Origin: Blasia pusilla
Taxonomy: Eukaryota; Marchantiophyta; Marchantiopsida; Blasiales
Reading direction: 5' to 3'
DNA length: 64,000 bases
NCBI GenBank assembly: GCA_050084515.1
Contig: CM114272.1
Coordinates: 9,672,001-9,736,000, forward strand
Positions 51,657 through 62,400 of the stretch are shown here, piece by piece; positions within the stretch are counted from its first letter, which is position 1; the number at the start of each line of letters is the position of its first letter. The position numbers and the translations under genes are program-made. The notes under the pieces are model-generated. The model ran no database searches and had not been told where the DNA came from. It saw nothing but the letters and a program-made list of their open reading frames with translations.

Positions 51657-52405
51657 TGTCGTGCGCATACACATCACTACACAACATACATCGCTGTCAA
51701 CGAACATATACACGATCCCATGTTAACACATGGCATCCAAACAACGAGACGAGAATCACCAAATATCTCTTATAAACCAGTGGAATCTTTCCCAACATCT
51801 CACACCAAACTCTCCATGATGTGCACTTTCTCCCATGTCAAACCAAACCCACTCTCCTAATTAGAGGCTTGGGTTACACACACAAGACAAGGAGGACCAT
51901 AGCTCCGCCGCCTCATGGCAAGAGGTTCAACAAAAAGAGAATGAGTTCTCAAACTCTCTCTCTTGGAGGTACACCCCCTTCCCTCTCCCAAGCTCTCTCC
52001 TCAATAATCTATGCTCGCAGGTCACCTCTTTGGCTCTTGACCTGTTGTAGCGGGTCAAGGGCCACTTCCCAAAGTGGAAAGTCAACTATACTCCAAATGA
52101 AAACTTACGTGAAATAGTAATTTTCTCTATATGGCTCCAAATGAGCCGAAACGAAGGGGAAACCTGCTCTTTGAGGTTACCCCTGGCCTCAACAGGTCAT
52201 CCTCGACCATCTGAGGTTGTCCTTCAGTCCCTCCGTGGCGCTCTACTAGATCTTGCCGATCTATCCTTAAAGACGTTATAGCTATCGTATGCATACACAT
52301 TGCTACATAACATACATTGATGTCAACGAACATCCACACAAACACACACGATCCCATGCTAACTCATGGCATCCAAACAACGAGACGAGAAGTACCAAAA
52401 TATCT
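51657..52405 (-). repeat. A-B-A terminal block of copy 3
   Basis: The terminus on the plus strand is TGTCGTGCGCATACAC at 51657. Block A recurs at about 52275-52405 (CATACACATTGCTACATAAC), and block B lies between. The tract CGCCCCCC (about 52411), the reverse complement of the purine tract, precedes A1. This repeats the architecture at 26122-26881. Confidence 0.85.
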
Positions 52406-52590
52406 CCAATCGCCCCCCTAGCTGGTGGTTAGGTCCCTCTAACTCCAGATTGTCATGTATCCTTGCCTCCCATGACATACATCTCTCGGACGCTAAGAGC
52501 AAAAAGGCCGGGTGCTCATGTGGCCCCACCGTTAGTCGCCTTTTTGTCATCCATGTCACAGACACAAGTCGTAATCTAGAACTACTTACT

Positions 52591-53136
52591 CTATGTACAT
52601 CTGGGACACATCCATCGTCCTTGAGGAACCCTAGTGAGAGGTGGCGTCAAGCATGCCATATGCCATCCTCTCGAACATCCACCACAAACTAGCATAGTGG
52701 CTGCACCACGGGCGAAACCACACAACATACATCGCAAGCCTGTAGGAACTACTGCTAAGCTCGGATCAACTCTACCGTCAATGTTAGGAAAGTGACATGA
52801 CGCATAGTTATGCACATGGTCCTTCCATACCATACCATCGCATCCCTCCAATAAGTGAACACCTGATGGCAAAATCTCATGCACTCTCAAGATAGTGCGC
52901 CCTGCAGTCACATCCAACGTTGTGGGTCTCGTCTGCTGCAAGTAGACATACTCTCCTTTATGAAACCTCCGGATAGTAGGTCGATAATCACCTCCACGAA
53001 TAGTCGCATAAATCAACGTATCCCGTTGTTGCGCAATCGCCAAGTTCTCAAACGCGATGGGCATCACTCTCCGAAATAACTCAATCCTCTGAGAACATGC
53101 TCGTATCCATACATCAGGGTCATCAAGGTTCAACAC
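52591..53136 (-). pseudogene. Integrase C-terminus fused to an intact PHD finger, copy 3
   Basis: A single 181-codon open frame runs from the integrase C-terminal module (GEYVYLQQTRPTTLD, LPSGVHLLEGCDGMVWKD) straight into a PHD finger with all ligands: CMLC, CGGC, WHMAC, then MCPRC just before the stop. The spacing fits C4HC3. The uninterrupted frame shows the finger is part of the integrase polypeptide and not a neighbouring gene. Confidence 0.88.
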
Positions 53137-53139
53137 CTC

Positions 53140-53984
53140 ACCAACATCTCGAAAAATGGCCGCAGGTAAATCACGCTCTCGGCCATAAAGTGGCTAGTAT
53201 GGTGAGAAACATGCTAAGGATGTCTAGCTGCTAAATCTGTATCCCATTGCCAACCACGGAAATTGGAGGTCCCGATCTCCTAAGTGACCTCTCTATAAGC
53301 CATACTTGTGCAATCCTCTCTTCACCGTCTACACAACCCTCTCCGCTAGTCCATCTGCCTCAAGATGATCTCGCGCAGTGGTGCGGTGGTCGATCAGCGC
53401 CTAATCACATGAGGCTTGAAACTCCCCGCGAAACTCTGTACCCTGGTCTATCAACATCTCTGTTGGTGCGTCATAATGACTCAACACTCGATCTAGGAAG
53501 GCATACGCTAATCCCTTACTCATTTTATAAGATAATGCAACCAACTCTATCCACTTCGAGAAGTGCTCGACCATCACCAACACATAACGACTATGACGTT
53601 GCGTCAAAGGTAAAGATCCTACAAAATCCAAACTCCATTTATAACCTAAACACATGATCGGAAGAAGATGCAATTGTGGAGTTGGAGTATTGAAGAATGC
53701 CTAGACCCAATCACAAACCATGCACTTGGCAACAAATTGCTAAACGTCGGTCTGTATGTCTCGCCACCAATACTTGATCTATAGTAAGCTATATGTCCGC
53801 TTCTCTCCAAAATACCCCAACTCCTCGTGGGCATGACGCACCAAACTTGCTCTCTGCCAAGGATGAGGCAGTACACGTACGCTACCATCCTCCCACACTC
53901 GCAACACATGTGTCCCCTCCCATCGGAACTGTCTGACTCACTATAGGATCCGATCCCGCTCTCTAGCACGTACTGTGCTTGCAA
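53140..53984 (-). pseudogene. DDE integrase zinc and catalytic core, copy 3
   Basis: Frame 53673-53401 has the first Asp in WSLDFVGSLPL and the second in MLIDQGTEFRGEF. The Glu region (about 53340) is near EADGLAERV in another frame. The HHCC region (53984-53646) is shifted and degraded. Stops separate the parts. Confidence 0.8.
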
Positions 53985-54153
53985 TACTGCCAGTACGTAG
54001 GTACTCCAAGACTACTCCATCGTTGTGAATATCTCAGCCATCTATCGTCTTCTCATTGGCCTCTAGATCTAAGGACTCTCCATCAGACCTCGCCATCAAA
54101 GTCTCAGCAATCTGACTCTCCATAGCCAACAAGGCCAAAGAGGCTGACGTGTG

Positions 54154-55713
54154 CTATCCTGGAACCAACTCCTCATCACTCTCACCATGCCAACGAGCTC
54201 CAATTGCATCTCGTTGACTCAGACATGGATTACGGCTCAAACCATCTGCATCTTGGTTGAGCATCCTAGGTCTATGCACCACCTGGAAGTCATACTTATG
54301 CAACAAAAGAGCCCATTTCGCAATCTTCTGTGTAAGCTTGTCAAACTCCATCAACCACTTAAGTACCTGATGATCAATAATGATGATAAAGGGGCTTCCA
54401 AATAGATAACACCTGAAATGTGCGACAACCCACACTTGAGCCAAGCACTCACCCTCATACAAGCTATACTTCGCCTGAGCAACGTTGTTCGAGCAACTAG
54501 CGTAAGCCACCACAAACTCTCTACCATCATCGTCATGGTGGGTGAGCAGGGCTCCAAGCCCCAACATGCATAATTGGTATGCAACTAGAAAGGACGCCAC
54601 CTGATCGGTCTCCTCAATATGGGCGTGGACGTCAACTTATCCTTGAGTAGCTTAAATGCTCTCTCCTGCTCATCCTCCTAGTACCACTCTTGATCCACCT
54701 TGGTCAGCAAGGTTAGCGGCTTTGCAAGCAAGTTGAAACCCTTCACGTACCGTCAATAGAAGTTTGCCAATCCCATGAATGCACGAACTCGACTCACGTC
54801 TGTAGAGCGTAGAATGCGTAAAATAGCCTCTACCTTCGTCTGCTACATACCAAGGCCCCCTAGGTATATCGTATGACCCAAGTAATCAATCTGGTTGTAG
54901 AAGAACTTGCACTTGCCTGGATGTAACTTGAGCCCATGTAACTGCAATCGTCGAAATATCTCCTCTAGATGTCGCTCATGCTCCTCAACCGTGGCGCTAA
55001 AGACTACAATGTCATCAATATAACACCTAGAAAAATCCAGACATGCCAAGATCCTATCCATGACCTCTAAAACTCAGCCGAAGCATTCTTTAACCCAATG
55101 GTAAGAACCGCCATTTGTATAAGAAATCCTTCCCGTGAGGATTGATGCCCCAAAATATCGTCTTCTGCCTATCCTCCAATCTGATAGGCAAGTGATGGTA
55201 TCTGGCTCGAAGATCTAGCAAACATAAGATCTTTGCATGTCCAATAGCATCAAAGACCTCCTCATGCGTGGGCATGGCATGCCTATCGGACTTCGTATGC
55301 CGATTGAAAGATCGGTAATCTCCACATATCCGCCTATCCGTCTAGTTGCCATCCACATCCTTCTAGGCGGGCATGATAGTGGGAGATGCATACTCTCCCT
55401 GTGACATTTCCACTAGTCCTACTCCAACCAAGTCCTGGCTCCTACTCTAAATCAGAGCCCTCTCCATGTCATTGTATCTGTGGGGTAGTCGAAAGATCGG
55501 CGTGTCGCTCAACAACGCAATGTGGATATGTGGACCCTTCAGTGTATCCAAATCATGCATGCTAAATTCAAAACATTTCTTATGACTCCTCAACAACCGA
55601 TATATCCGGCGCTGCTCTCCTCTTGTCAACTTAGGGCCCATATCTGGCTCCCAAGTCTCCATCATGACTACGGTAGGACTCTCCGGCGAGGGTGTACGTG
55701 GGTCCTATGGTGC
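54154..55713 (-). pseudogene. RNase H and reverse transcriptase, copy 3
   Basis: RNase H (54600-54154) includes YEGECLAQVWVVAHF and IIIDHQVLKWLME. The RT has CYIDDIVVFSATVEEHERH (55061-54843), HLPIRLEDRQKTIFW (55275-55090) and the entry segment LSDTPIFRLPHRYNDMERAL (55665-55447). Shifts and stops lie between the frames. Confidence 0.88.
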
Positions 55714-56158
55714 TATCACGTCTTTTAGGATAGATCGGTGAGATCTAGTAGAGCGCCTTTGCGAGTAGTGCAGGATAGATTGAGGAGGTCGAGGATAACC
55801 TGTTGAGGCCTCGGGAAACCTGAGAGAGCAAGTTTCTCATTTGTTTCGGCTCATTTGGATCCATATTGAGGAAATTACTATTTTAGGTAAGTACCATTTT
55901 GAATATATGGTCAATTTTCTAGTTTGGGAAGTGGCCCTTGATCTCCTACATTAGGTTAAGAGCCAAGGAGGTGACTTGGGAGCATAGGTTACCATGGAGA
56001 GAGCTTGGAAGAGGGGATGGATATACCTCAAGGAGAGAGAGCTTGAGAGCTCATTCTCCCTTTGTTGAACCTCTTGGCATGAGGCGGCGAAACTATGGGC
56101 CTCCTTGCTTTGTATGTGTAACCCAAGCCTCTCATTAGGAGAGTAGGTTTGGTTTGAC

Positions 56159-56161
<3 letters not shown>

Positions 56162-56231
<70 letters not shown>
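56162..56231. repeat. (GA)n microsatellite expanded within block B
   Basis: About 35 GA units, then GT units. Block B in other copies has only GACATGAGAGAGAGTGCACA here, so the microsatellite grew from a native short GA run of the element. Confidence 0.95.
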
Positions 56232-56233
<2 letters not shown>

Positions 56234-56256
56234 TGTGTGTGTGTGCACACCATGGA

Positions 56257-56874
56257 TGTAACCATCCTTTGGTAGTCATAGTTAAGTTAGAATCTATGAC
56301 ATGAAGCGTATAAGTGAGAAAGAATCAACCAAAAAAGAAAATACAAGATACATGAGATAAAGATACATCACCAACGAGTTGAATATTTGGTCCAATGGAA
56401 AGGATATCCAGTATTTGAGGCCACATAGGAACCCTCAACCAACTTGGCGAATGCACCATTAATAGTGCAAGAGTTTGAAGTTCTCACAACGAGTACGTTG
56501 TGTCTTAAATGGGGGGAGGTTTGTAACCATCATTTGTTTGTCATAATTAAGTTAGAATCTATGACATAAAGCGCATAAGTGGGAAAGAATCAACCAAAAA
56601 GAGAAAAGACAAGATACATGAGATAAAGATGAGAATGGGGCCATAGGTTGGTGAAAAGGAAAATAAGAATGAGGTTGAGGAAGATGAGTTTGGGACATTA
56701 GACTCCAAAGGAGATCCTCTCATGCTATGAGAGTAGGACATGTGGCATAAGGATAGGTAGAGCTAATTTGTCTTCATTGTACCTATCTCTAAATATATAA
56801 AGGAAGAGGAGAGGCCTTGAGGGCATTCTAACTTTGAGCAACTCTAGAATGGTTCCGTTAGTTGGAGAATTACA
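56257..56874 (+). mobile_element. Internally deleted chromovirus (Gypsy with chromodomain)
   Basis: A partial 5' LTR (56257 to about 56365, starts TGTAACCATCC) is followed by the end of pol, a purine tract GGGGGGAGG (56511-56519) and a complete 3' LTR (56522-56874, TGTAACC to TTACA). Perfect 5-bp flanks ATGGA lie at 56252-56256 and 56875-56879. The target duplication and TG/CA ends make the boundaries firm. It is a different lineage from the DNMT-PHD family. Confidence 0.9.
56372..56510 (+). pseudogene. Chromodomain remnant
   Basis: The frame reads RVEYLVQWKGYPVFEAT, then a TAG where Trp is expected, then EPSTNLANAPLIVQEFE. This is the classic integrase-linked chromodomain that tethers chromoviruses to histone marks. 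Only this end of the polyprotein survives. Confidence 0.9.
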
Positions 56875-57048
56875 ATGGAGAGCTTGGTATGAGATGTGAT
56901 GTGAGATTTACTTTTTTCTTACTGGAGATATTTTGGTACTTCTCGTCTCGTTGTTTGGGTGCTGTGAGTTAGCATGGGATCATGCGTATTTGTGTGTGTG
57001 TTCTGTGACAGCGATGTATGTTGTGTAGCGATGTGTATGCGCTCGAAA

Positions 57049-58440
57049 GCGCAACTCCGTCTCGACCAAGAGAACTTGGCTGCTCCCCTGCAACCAACTG
57101 CAAACTGTGATCTCCTCCACGTGCAATACCCAAAACCACGCTCGATGTTGTGGCTATCATCTCCTGGCGTACCTGCAAAACATCTCAAGAAGTCCACAAG
57201 TGTCTCTCCCGATCACCCCTAGTCTGTCGATCTCCTTGGGTCTCGCCCCCAGCCACTGCCTTAACCGTCTCGATAGGCATGGGGCTCACAACGCAACAGC
57301 TGTGATTTATCGCATCCGTAAACGACGTTGCTCAACTACTCCTAAGCTGAAAATCCATGTCAAGCAATTCGAGTCCATCGTGTGATCCAAGATATAACGT
57401 TATGATGCCTCTAATAGTGACCGTACTGCCATCACTCTTATGGGGAATCCCATTCGCTTGCTCTCGCTCATCAGCGTTGGGATCCATCAACCGCTGAACC
57501 TGATCATCCCAAACCAAGCTAGGCCCGGCATCCTTGAATGCATAGGAAGCTAGAAAACTCACAAATGTGGGAAAGGCTACCCGTGGCATGCCAATCTTGT
57601 TGACCACAGTCAACGGAGGTCGGTCATCGTGCCGTACTGCGTGTGATCGTCGACCTCAATCCAAGATAGAATCCACCAAAAAATGGGAGGGGCGCTTCAC
57701 TCTCGCATAAGCCCTCCGCAACACCTCATGTGGCACCAAGTTGGTCCACCAAAGATGCGTGCAATGTGCATGTGAATCTACACTCACCGTATCCAACAAC
57801 ACTGTCAGGCCGATCCATGCACGCACCTAATGTGCACTCGTCACCACGTAGGATCTTAAATCGTCCAAAATCAGCCCATTCTCCAAAATGTTTGCTGGAG
57901 AACGGGACTGATGCTCCTGCAAAGTGTTGCAAGATCCGCATCATCTCCCAAAACAACTTGGATAGAGTGTCAACCAATTCACTATCTTGTTCAACATTCA
58001 ACACGGCCAACCACCAATGACCAAATCTATGGTCCCCACCCGCTCCAAGGTCTGCGCCCCCAGCAATAGAATGTTCCTCGGTAGGAAACTCTGGTACCCC
58101 TAGATGGCAGACGTAGACAACAAGTCAAGAAATCGGAGATATAACTACGCCACATGGTGAAGTGAAGCAGGCCTCGCAACATCATCAATCTCAACATATA
58201 GGTACTGATGCATGCACACCCCTGCCTGCAAAAGAGCAGCTAAGCTAGTGCTGATCCTCCCAAAGAGATCCAACAAGCGAATACCCTCCTCTAGGATGCA
58301 TCACACAATCAGGGTGGTGTCCAAAGGGGTCATAGTAGCACTCTTGGCTATCTTGGGTTCCTCTGACTCGTCATGTTGTGGTGCAAACGTCTCACTCCAT
58401 CCCATCTGCACGTGCTCATCAGATAAGCGTCGGAGCTCCT
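57049..58440 (-). pseudogene. DNA methyltransferase, copy 3
   Basis: Minus-strand motif I reads LLDLFGGISTSLAALLQAGV with YLYVEIDDV as the following acidic motif (about 58.15-58.29 kb). Motif IV is destroyed by an indel near 58010, but the downstream KLFWEMMRIL remains. Motif IX is PNADEREQANGIPHKSDGS (GFP changed to GIP). Motif X and the linker run to 57050. Order and content match copy 4. Confidence 0.82.
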
Positions 58441-58501
58441 CACTCGAGTCCCACAGCGGCACCTCCCTCCACGGAATGATGCGGCTACCATAACTCTCCG
58501 T

Positions 58502-59275
58502 TGCCATGCGCATACACATTGCTACATAATATACATTGTTGTCGACAAACATACACACAAATATGCACGATCCATGCTAACTTATGGCATCCAAACAACA
58601 AGACAAGAAGTACCAAAATATCTCCAATAAATCAAGATCCAATCTCTCTCAACACCTTAGCTCTCAAATGTGTGCATTCTCACATGTCTCTCTCAATGTC
58701 AAACCAAATCCACTCTCCTAATTAGAGGTTTGGATTCCACTCACAAGGCAAGGGACCATAAGCTCCGCCGCCTCGTGCCAAGAGGTTCAACAAAGAGAGA
58801 GTGAGCTCTCAAGCTCTCTCTCCTTGAGGTATACCCCCTTCCCTCTCCCAAACTCTCTCCTCGGTAACCTATGCTCGCAGGTCATCTCCTTCGCTCTTGA
58901 CCTGTTGTAGCTGGTCAAAGGCTACTTTCCAAAGTGGAAAGTCAACTCTACCAAACATAGAAACTAACCCAAAATAGTAAATTTATATATATGGCTCCAA
59001 ATGAGGCGAAACGAAGGGAAAACTTGCTCTCTCGGGTTTCCCGCGACCTAAGCAAGTCATCCTCGACCTCTTGAGCCTTTCCTCCTCTACTTGTGAAGGT
59101 GCTCCACCAGATCTCTCCGATCTATCCTAAAAAGTCGTGACAGCTCTCATGCGCATACACATTGCTATACAACATACATCGTTGTCGACAAACATACACA
59201 CGAACACGCATAATCCCATGCTAATTCATGGAATCCAAAAAATGAGACAAAAAGTACCAAAATATCTCCTATTTC
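58502..59275 (-). repeat. A-B-A terminal block of copy 4
   Basis: A2 spans 58502 to about 58628, B about 58629-59136, and A1 about 59137-59270 (CATACACATTGCTATACAAC). This is the fourth example of the arrangement, counting the A-C-A of the second family. Confidence 0.85.
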
Positions 59276-59444
59276 CCCCCTTATTGATGAGTCTAACTCC
59301 AGATAGTCATCTATCCTTACCTACCATGACATACATCTCTCGGACGCTAAGAGTAAAAAGGTCGGGTGCTCATGTGGCCCCATCGTTAGTCGCCTTCTTG
59401 TCATCCATGTCACACACACAAGTCATAATCTATAACTACCTACT

Positions 59445-59860
59445 CTATGTACATCTGGGGCACATCCATCGTCCTTGAGGAATGCTAGTGAGAGATTGCG
59501 TCAAGCATGCCATATGCAATCCTCTCCAACATCCATCAAAGACTACCATAGTGGCTGCACCACGGGCTAAACCACACAACATACATTGCAAGCCAGCAAA
59601 AACTACTGCTGAGCTTGGATCAACTGCATCGTCAATATTCGGAAGGTGACACGGTGCACAATTACGCACATGGTCCTTCCAAACCATACCATCGCGTCCC
59701 TCCAATAAGAGAACACCTAATGGCAAAACCTCACGCACTCTCAAGATGGTGCACCCTACAGTCACATCCAACCTCGTGGGTGCCATCTACTGCAAGTAGA
59801 CATAGTTCCCTCATGAAGCCTCCCGATAGTAGGTCAATAATCACCCCCTCCCTCGAATAG
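59445..59860 (-). pseudogene. Integrase C-terminus and PHD finger, copy 4
   Basis: Frame 59786-59445 has LPLGVLLLEGRDGMVWKD, then CMLCGLARGAATMVVFDGCW (one ligand Cys changed to Phe), LHMAC, and MCPRC. The end is the same as in copy 3. Confidence 0.85.
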
Positions 59861-59879
59861 TCGCATACCTCAATGTATC

Positions 59880-60830
59880 CCAATGTTGCGCAATTGCCAA
59901 GTTCTCAAACGCCATGGGCATCTCTCTCTATGATAACTCAGCCCTCTGTGAACATGCTCTCATCCATACATCACCGTCATCAAGGTTAAATACCTCACCA
60001 ACATCTTGACGAATGGCCGCATGTAAATTTGGCTCACGGCCATAAAGCAACAAGTACGGTGAGAAAGACGCTAAGGATGCATGGCTGCTAAATTTGTATC
60101 TTATCGCCAACCACAGCAATTGAAGTTCCCAATCTACTAGGTGACCTCTCTATAAGCCATACTTGCGTAATCCTCTCTTCACTGTATGCACAACCTTCTC
60201 CGCTAGTCCATCCGTCTCAGGATGATCTTGCAAAGTGGTGCGGTGGTTGATCAGTGTCTGAACACATAAGGCCTGAAACTCCCCACGAAACTCTGTACCC
60301 TGGTTTTTCAACACCTCTGCATGTGCACCATAATGACTCATCACTCGATCTAGGAAGGCATACGCTACTCCCTCACTCGCTTTGTCAGGCAATGCAACCA
60401 ACTCTATCCACTCCGAGAAGTGCTCGACCATCACCAACACATAACGTCTATGGCGCTTCGTCAAAGACAGAGGTCCTGCAAAATCCAAACTCCATTTATA
60501 ACCTAAACCCATGATCGGAAGTGGATGCAACTGTGGAGTCGGAGCATTGAATGATGCTCGAACTCGATCACACACCATGCATCTGGCAACAAACTACTGA
60601 ACGTCAATTTGTATGCCTCGCCACCAATACTGAATCTAGAGCAAGTTGTACGTCCGCTTCACTCCAAAATGACCCAACTCCTCGTGGGCATGACGCACCA
60701 AAGGTGCTCTCTGCGAAGGATAAGGCACTACACGCACTCTACCATCCTCCCACATTCGCAACACATATGTCCCCTCCCACCAGAACCGTCTGGCTTGCTA
60801 TAGGTTCCGATCCCGCTCTCTAGCACCCAC
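59880..60830 (-). pseudogene. DDE integrase core, copy 4
   Basis: Frame 60578-60150 carries WSLDFAGPLSL, LKNQGTEFRGEF (second catalytic Asp changed to Asn) and ETDGLAEKVVHTVKRGLRKY with the Glu. The upstream zinc region is at about 60600-60720. Frame 60119-59928 follows, with ASLASFSPYLLLYGREP. Confidence 0.85.
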
Positions 60831-60999
60831 TATGCTCGCGACGTTGCCAATAAGCAAGTACTCCAAGACCACTCCATCGTCGTGAATGTCTCAGCCACCT
60901 GTCGTCTCCTCACCAACCTCTGGATCTAAGGACTCTCCATCATACCTCGTCATCAAAGTCTCAGCAATCGGGCTCTCGATAGCCAACAAGCCCAGAGAG

Positions 61000-62400
61000 G
61001 CTGACGCGTGCTATCTTGGAACCAACTCCTCATCACTCTCACCATGCCAACAAGCTCTAATTGCATCTGGCTGACTCGGACATGGATTACGGCTCAAACC
61101 ATCTGCATCTTGGTTGAGCATCCTAGATCTATGCACCACTTGGAAGTCATACTTCTTCAACAAAAGAGCCCACTTCGCAATCTTCCGTATAAGCTTGTCG
61201 GACTCCATCACCCCTTAAGTACATGATGATCAATAATGATGATAAAGAGGTTTCCAAATAGATAACACCTGAAATGTGCGACAACCCACACTGCATCCAA
61301 GCACTCACCCTCATACGAGCTATACTTTGCCTGAGCAACGTTGTTCGAGCAACTAGTGTAAGCCACCACAAACTCTCTACCATCATCGTCATGCTGGGTG
61401 AACAGGGCTCCAAGCCCCAACATGCATAATCGGTATGCAACTAGAAAGGACGCCCCCTGATTGGTCTCCTCAATATGGGCGGGTTTCGTGGGTCGTCGTC
61501 GTCCGTTTCTGAGCGCGCCAACAGAACCGAAGCCCTCCGCACAACAGAAGCATGTGGGTCGGATCATCGATCGATGTTGGGGAGGATTCATGAGCTCCTC
61601 ATGTAACCCACCACCACCATCACCCACACACTCTGCGTGCGCTGCGATACCTCGAAGAAAGCAAGAGCTAGTGATTAATTAATGATCGCCGAGGACGTCA
61701 ATCGATCCTTGAGCATATGAAATGCTCTCTCTTGCTTATCCCCCCAGTGCCACTCCTGATCCACCTTGGTCAGCAAGGTCAGCGGCTTCGCAAGCGAGCT
61801 GAAACCCTTCACGTACCGTCAATAGAAGTTTGCCAATCCCATGAACGCACGAACTCAACTCACATTTGTAGGGCATGGAATGCGTGAAATAGCCTCTATC
61901 TTCATCTACTGCACATCAAGGCCACCTGAGTATATCATATGACCCAAATACTCCATCTGGTCGTAGAAAAACTTGCACTTGCTTGGATGTAGCTTTAGCC
62001 CATGTTACTACAATCGTCAAAAGACCTCCTCTAGATGTCGCTCATGCTCCTCAACTATGGCGCTAAAGACTACGATGTCATCAATATAACACCTAGCAAA
62101 ATTCAGAGCTGCCAAGATCCTATCCATGAACCTTTGAAACTCAGCCAGAGCCTTCTTTAACCCAAATGGTAAGAACTGCCACTGGTACAAGCAATCCTTC
62201 CCATGAGGATCGATGCCCCAAAATGTCATCTTGTGCATGTCCTCCTATCTCATAGGCAGCTGATGGTATCTAGCTCAAAGATCTAACAAACTGAAGACCT
62301 TTGCATGCCCAATAGCATCAAAGATCTCCTCAGGAGTGGGTATGGCATACCTATCAACGCTCTCCTTCTATCAACTTAGGGCCCATATATGCCTCCCAAG
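61000..62400 (-). pseudogene. RNase H and reverse transcriptase, copy 4
   Basis: RNase H lies around 61440-61011 (DDDGREFVVAY, YEGECLDAVWVV, DHHVLKG). An unrelated insert of about 210 bp splits it from the RT at 61482-61693. The RT frame 62238-62017 has CYIDDIVVFSAIVEEHERHL. The entry segment present in other copies is largely deleted near 62350. Confidence 0.82.
61482..61693. mobile_element. Unidentified insertion of about 210 bp in copy 4
   Basis: Copies 1 and 3 read through from ATATGGGCG to GACGTCAA without a gap; copy 4 has about 210 bp between. The insert is GC-rich (CCACCACCACCATCACCC) with a short AT-rich end (AGTGATTAATTAATGATC). No terminal inverted repeats or clear target duplication were seen. 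It may be a small non-autonomous element or filler DNA. Confidence 0.7.

Larger units (their letters stand above)
55714..57048 (+). mobile_element. Solo B-A terminal repeat inserted in copy 3
   Basis: The insert reads block B (from 55714, TATCACGTC), then block A (about 56920-57048), in plus orientation inside a minus-strand element. The flanks are GTGC (55710-55713) and GCGC (57049-57052). Uninterrupted copy 4 has a single TGC-AAC at this point (about 62456), so it is an insertion with a 4-bp target duplication. A B-A unit is the expected product of recombination between the two B blocks of a B-internal-A-B-A element. It carries a chromovirus remnant at 56257-56874. Confidence 0.85.
51657..58501 (-). 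mobile_element. DNMT-PHD Gypsy, copy 3 (interrupted)
   Basis: From the left the minus-strand element shows A2 (51657 to about 51780), B, A1 (to about 52405), PHD, integrase and RNase H-RT. An inserted solo LTR follows (55714-57048), then the methyltransferase (57049 to about 58440). It is cut at 58501/58502 by the 3' terminus of copy 4. Its gag and protease are not seen before the window ends and may lie beyond copy 4. Confidence 0.88.
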
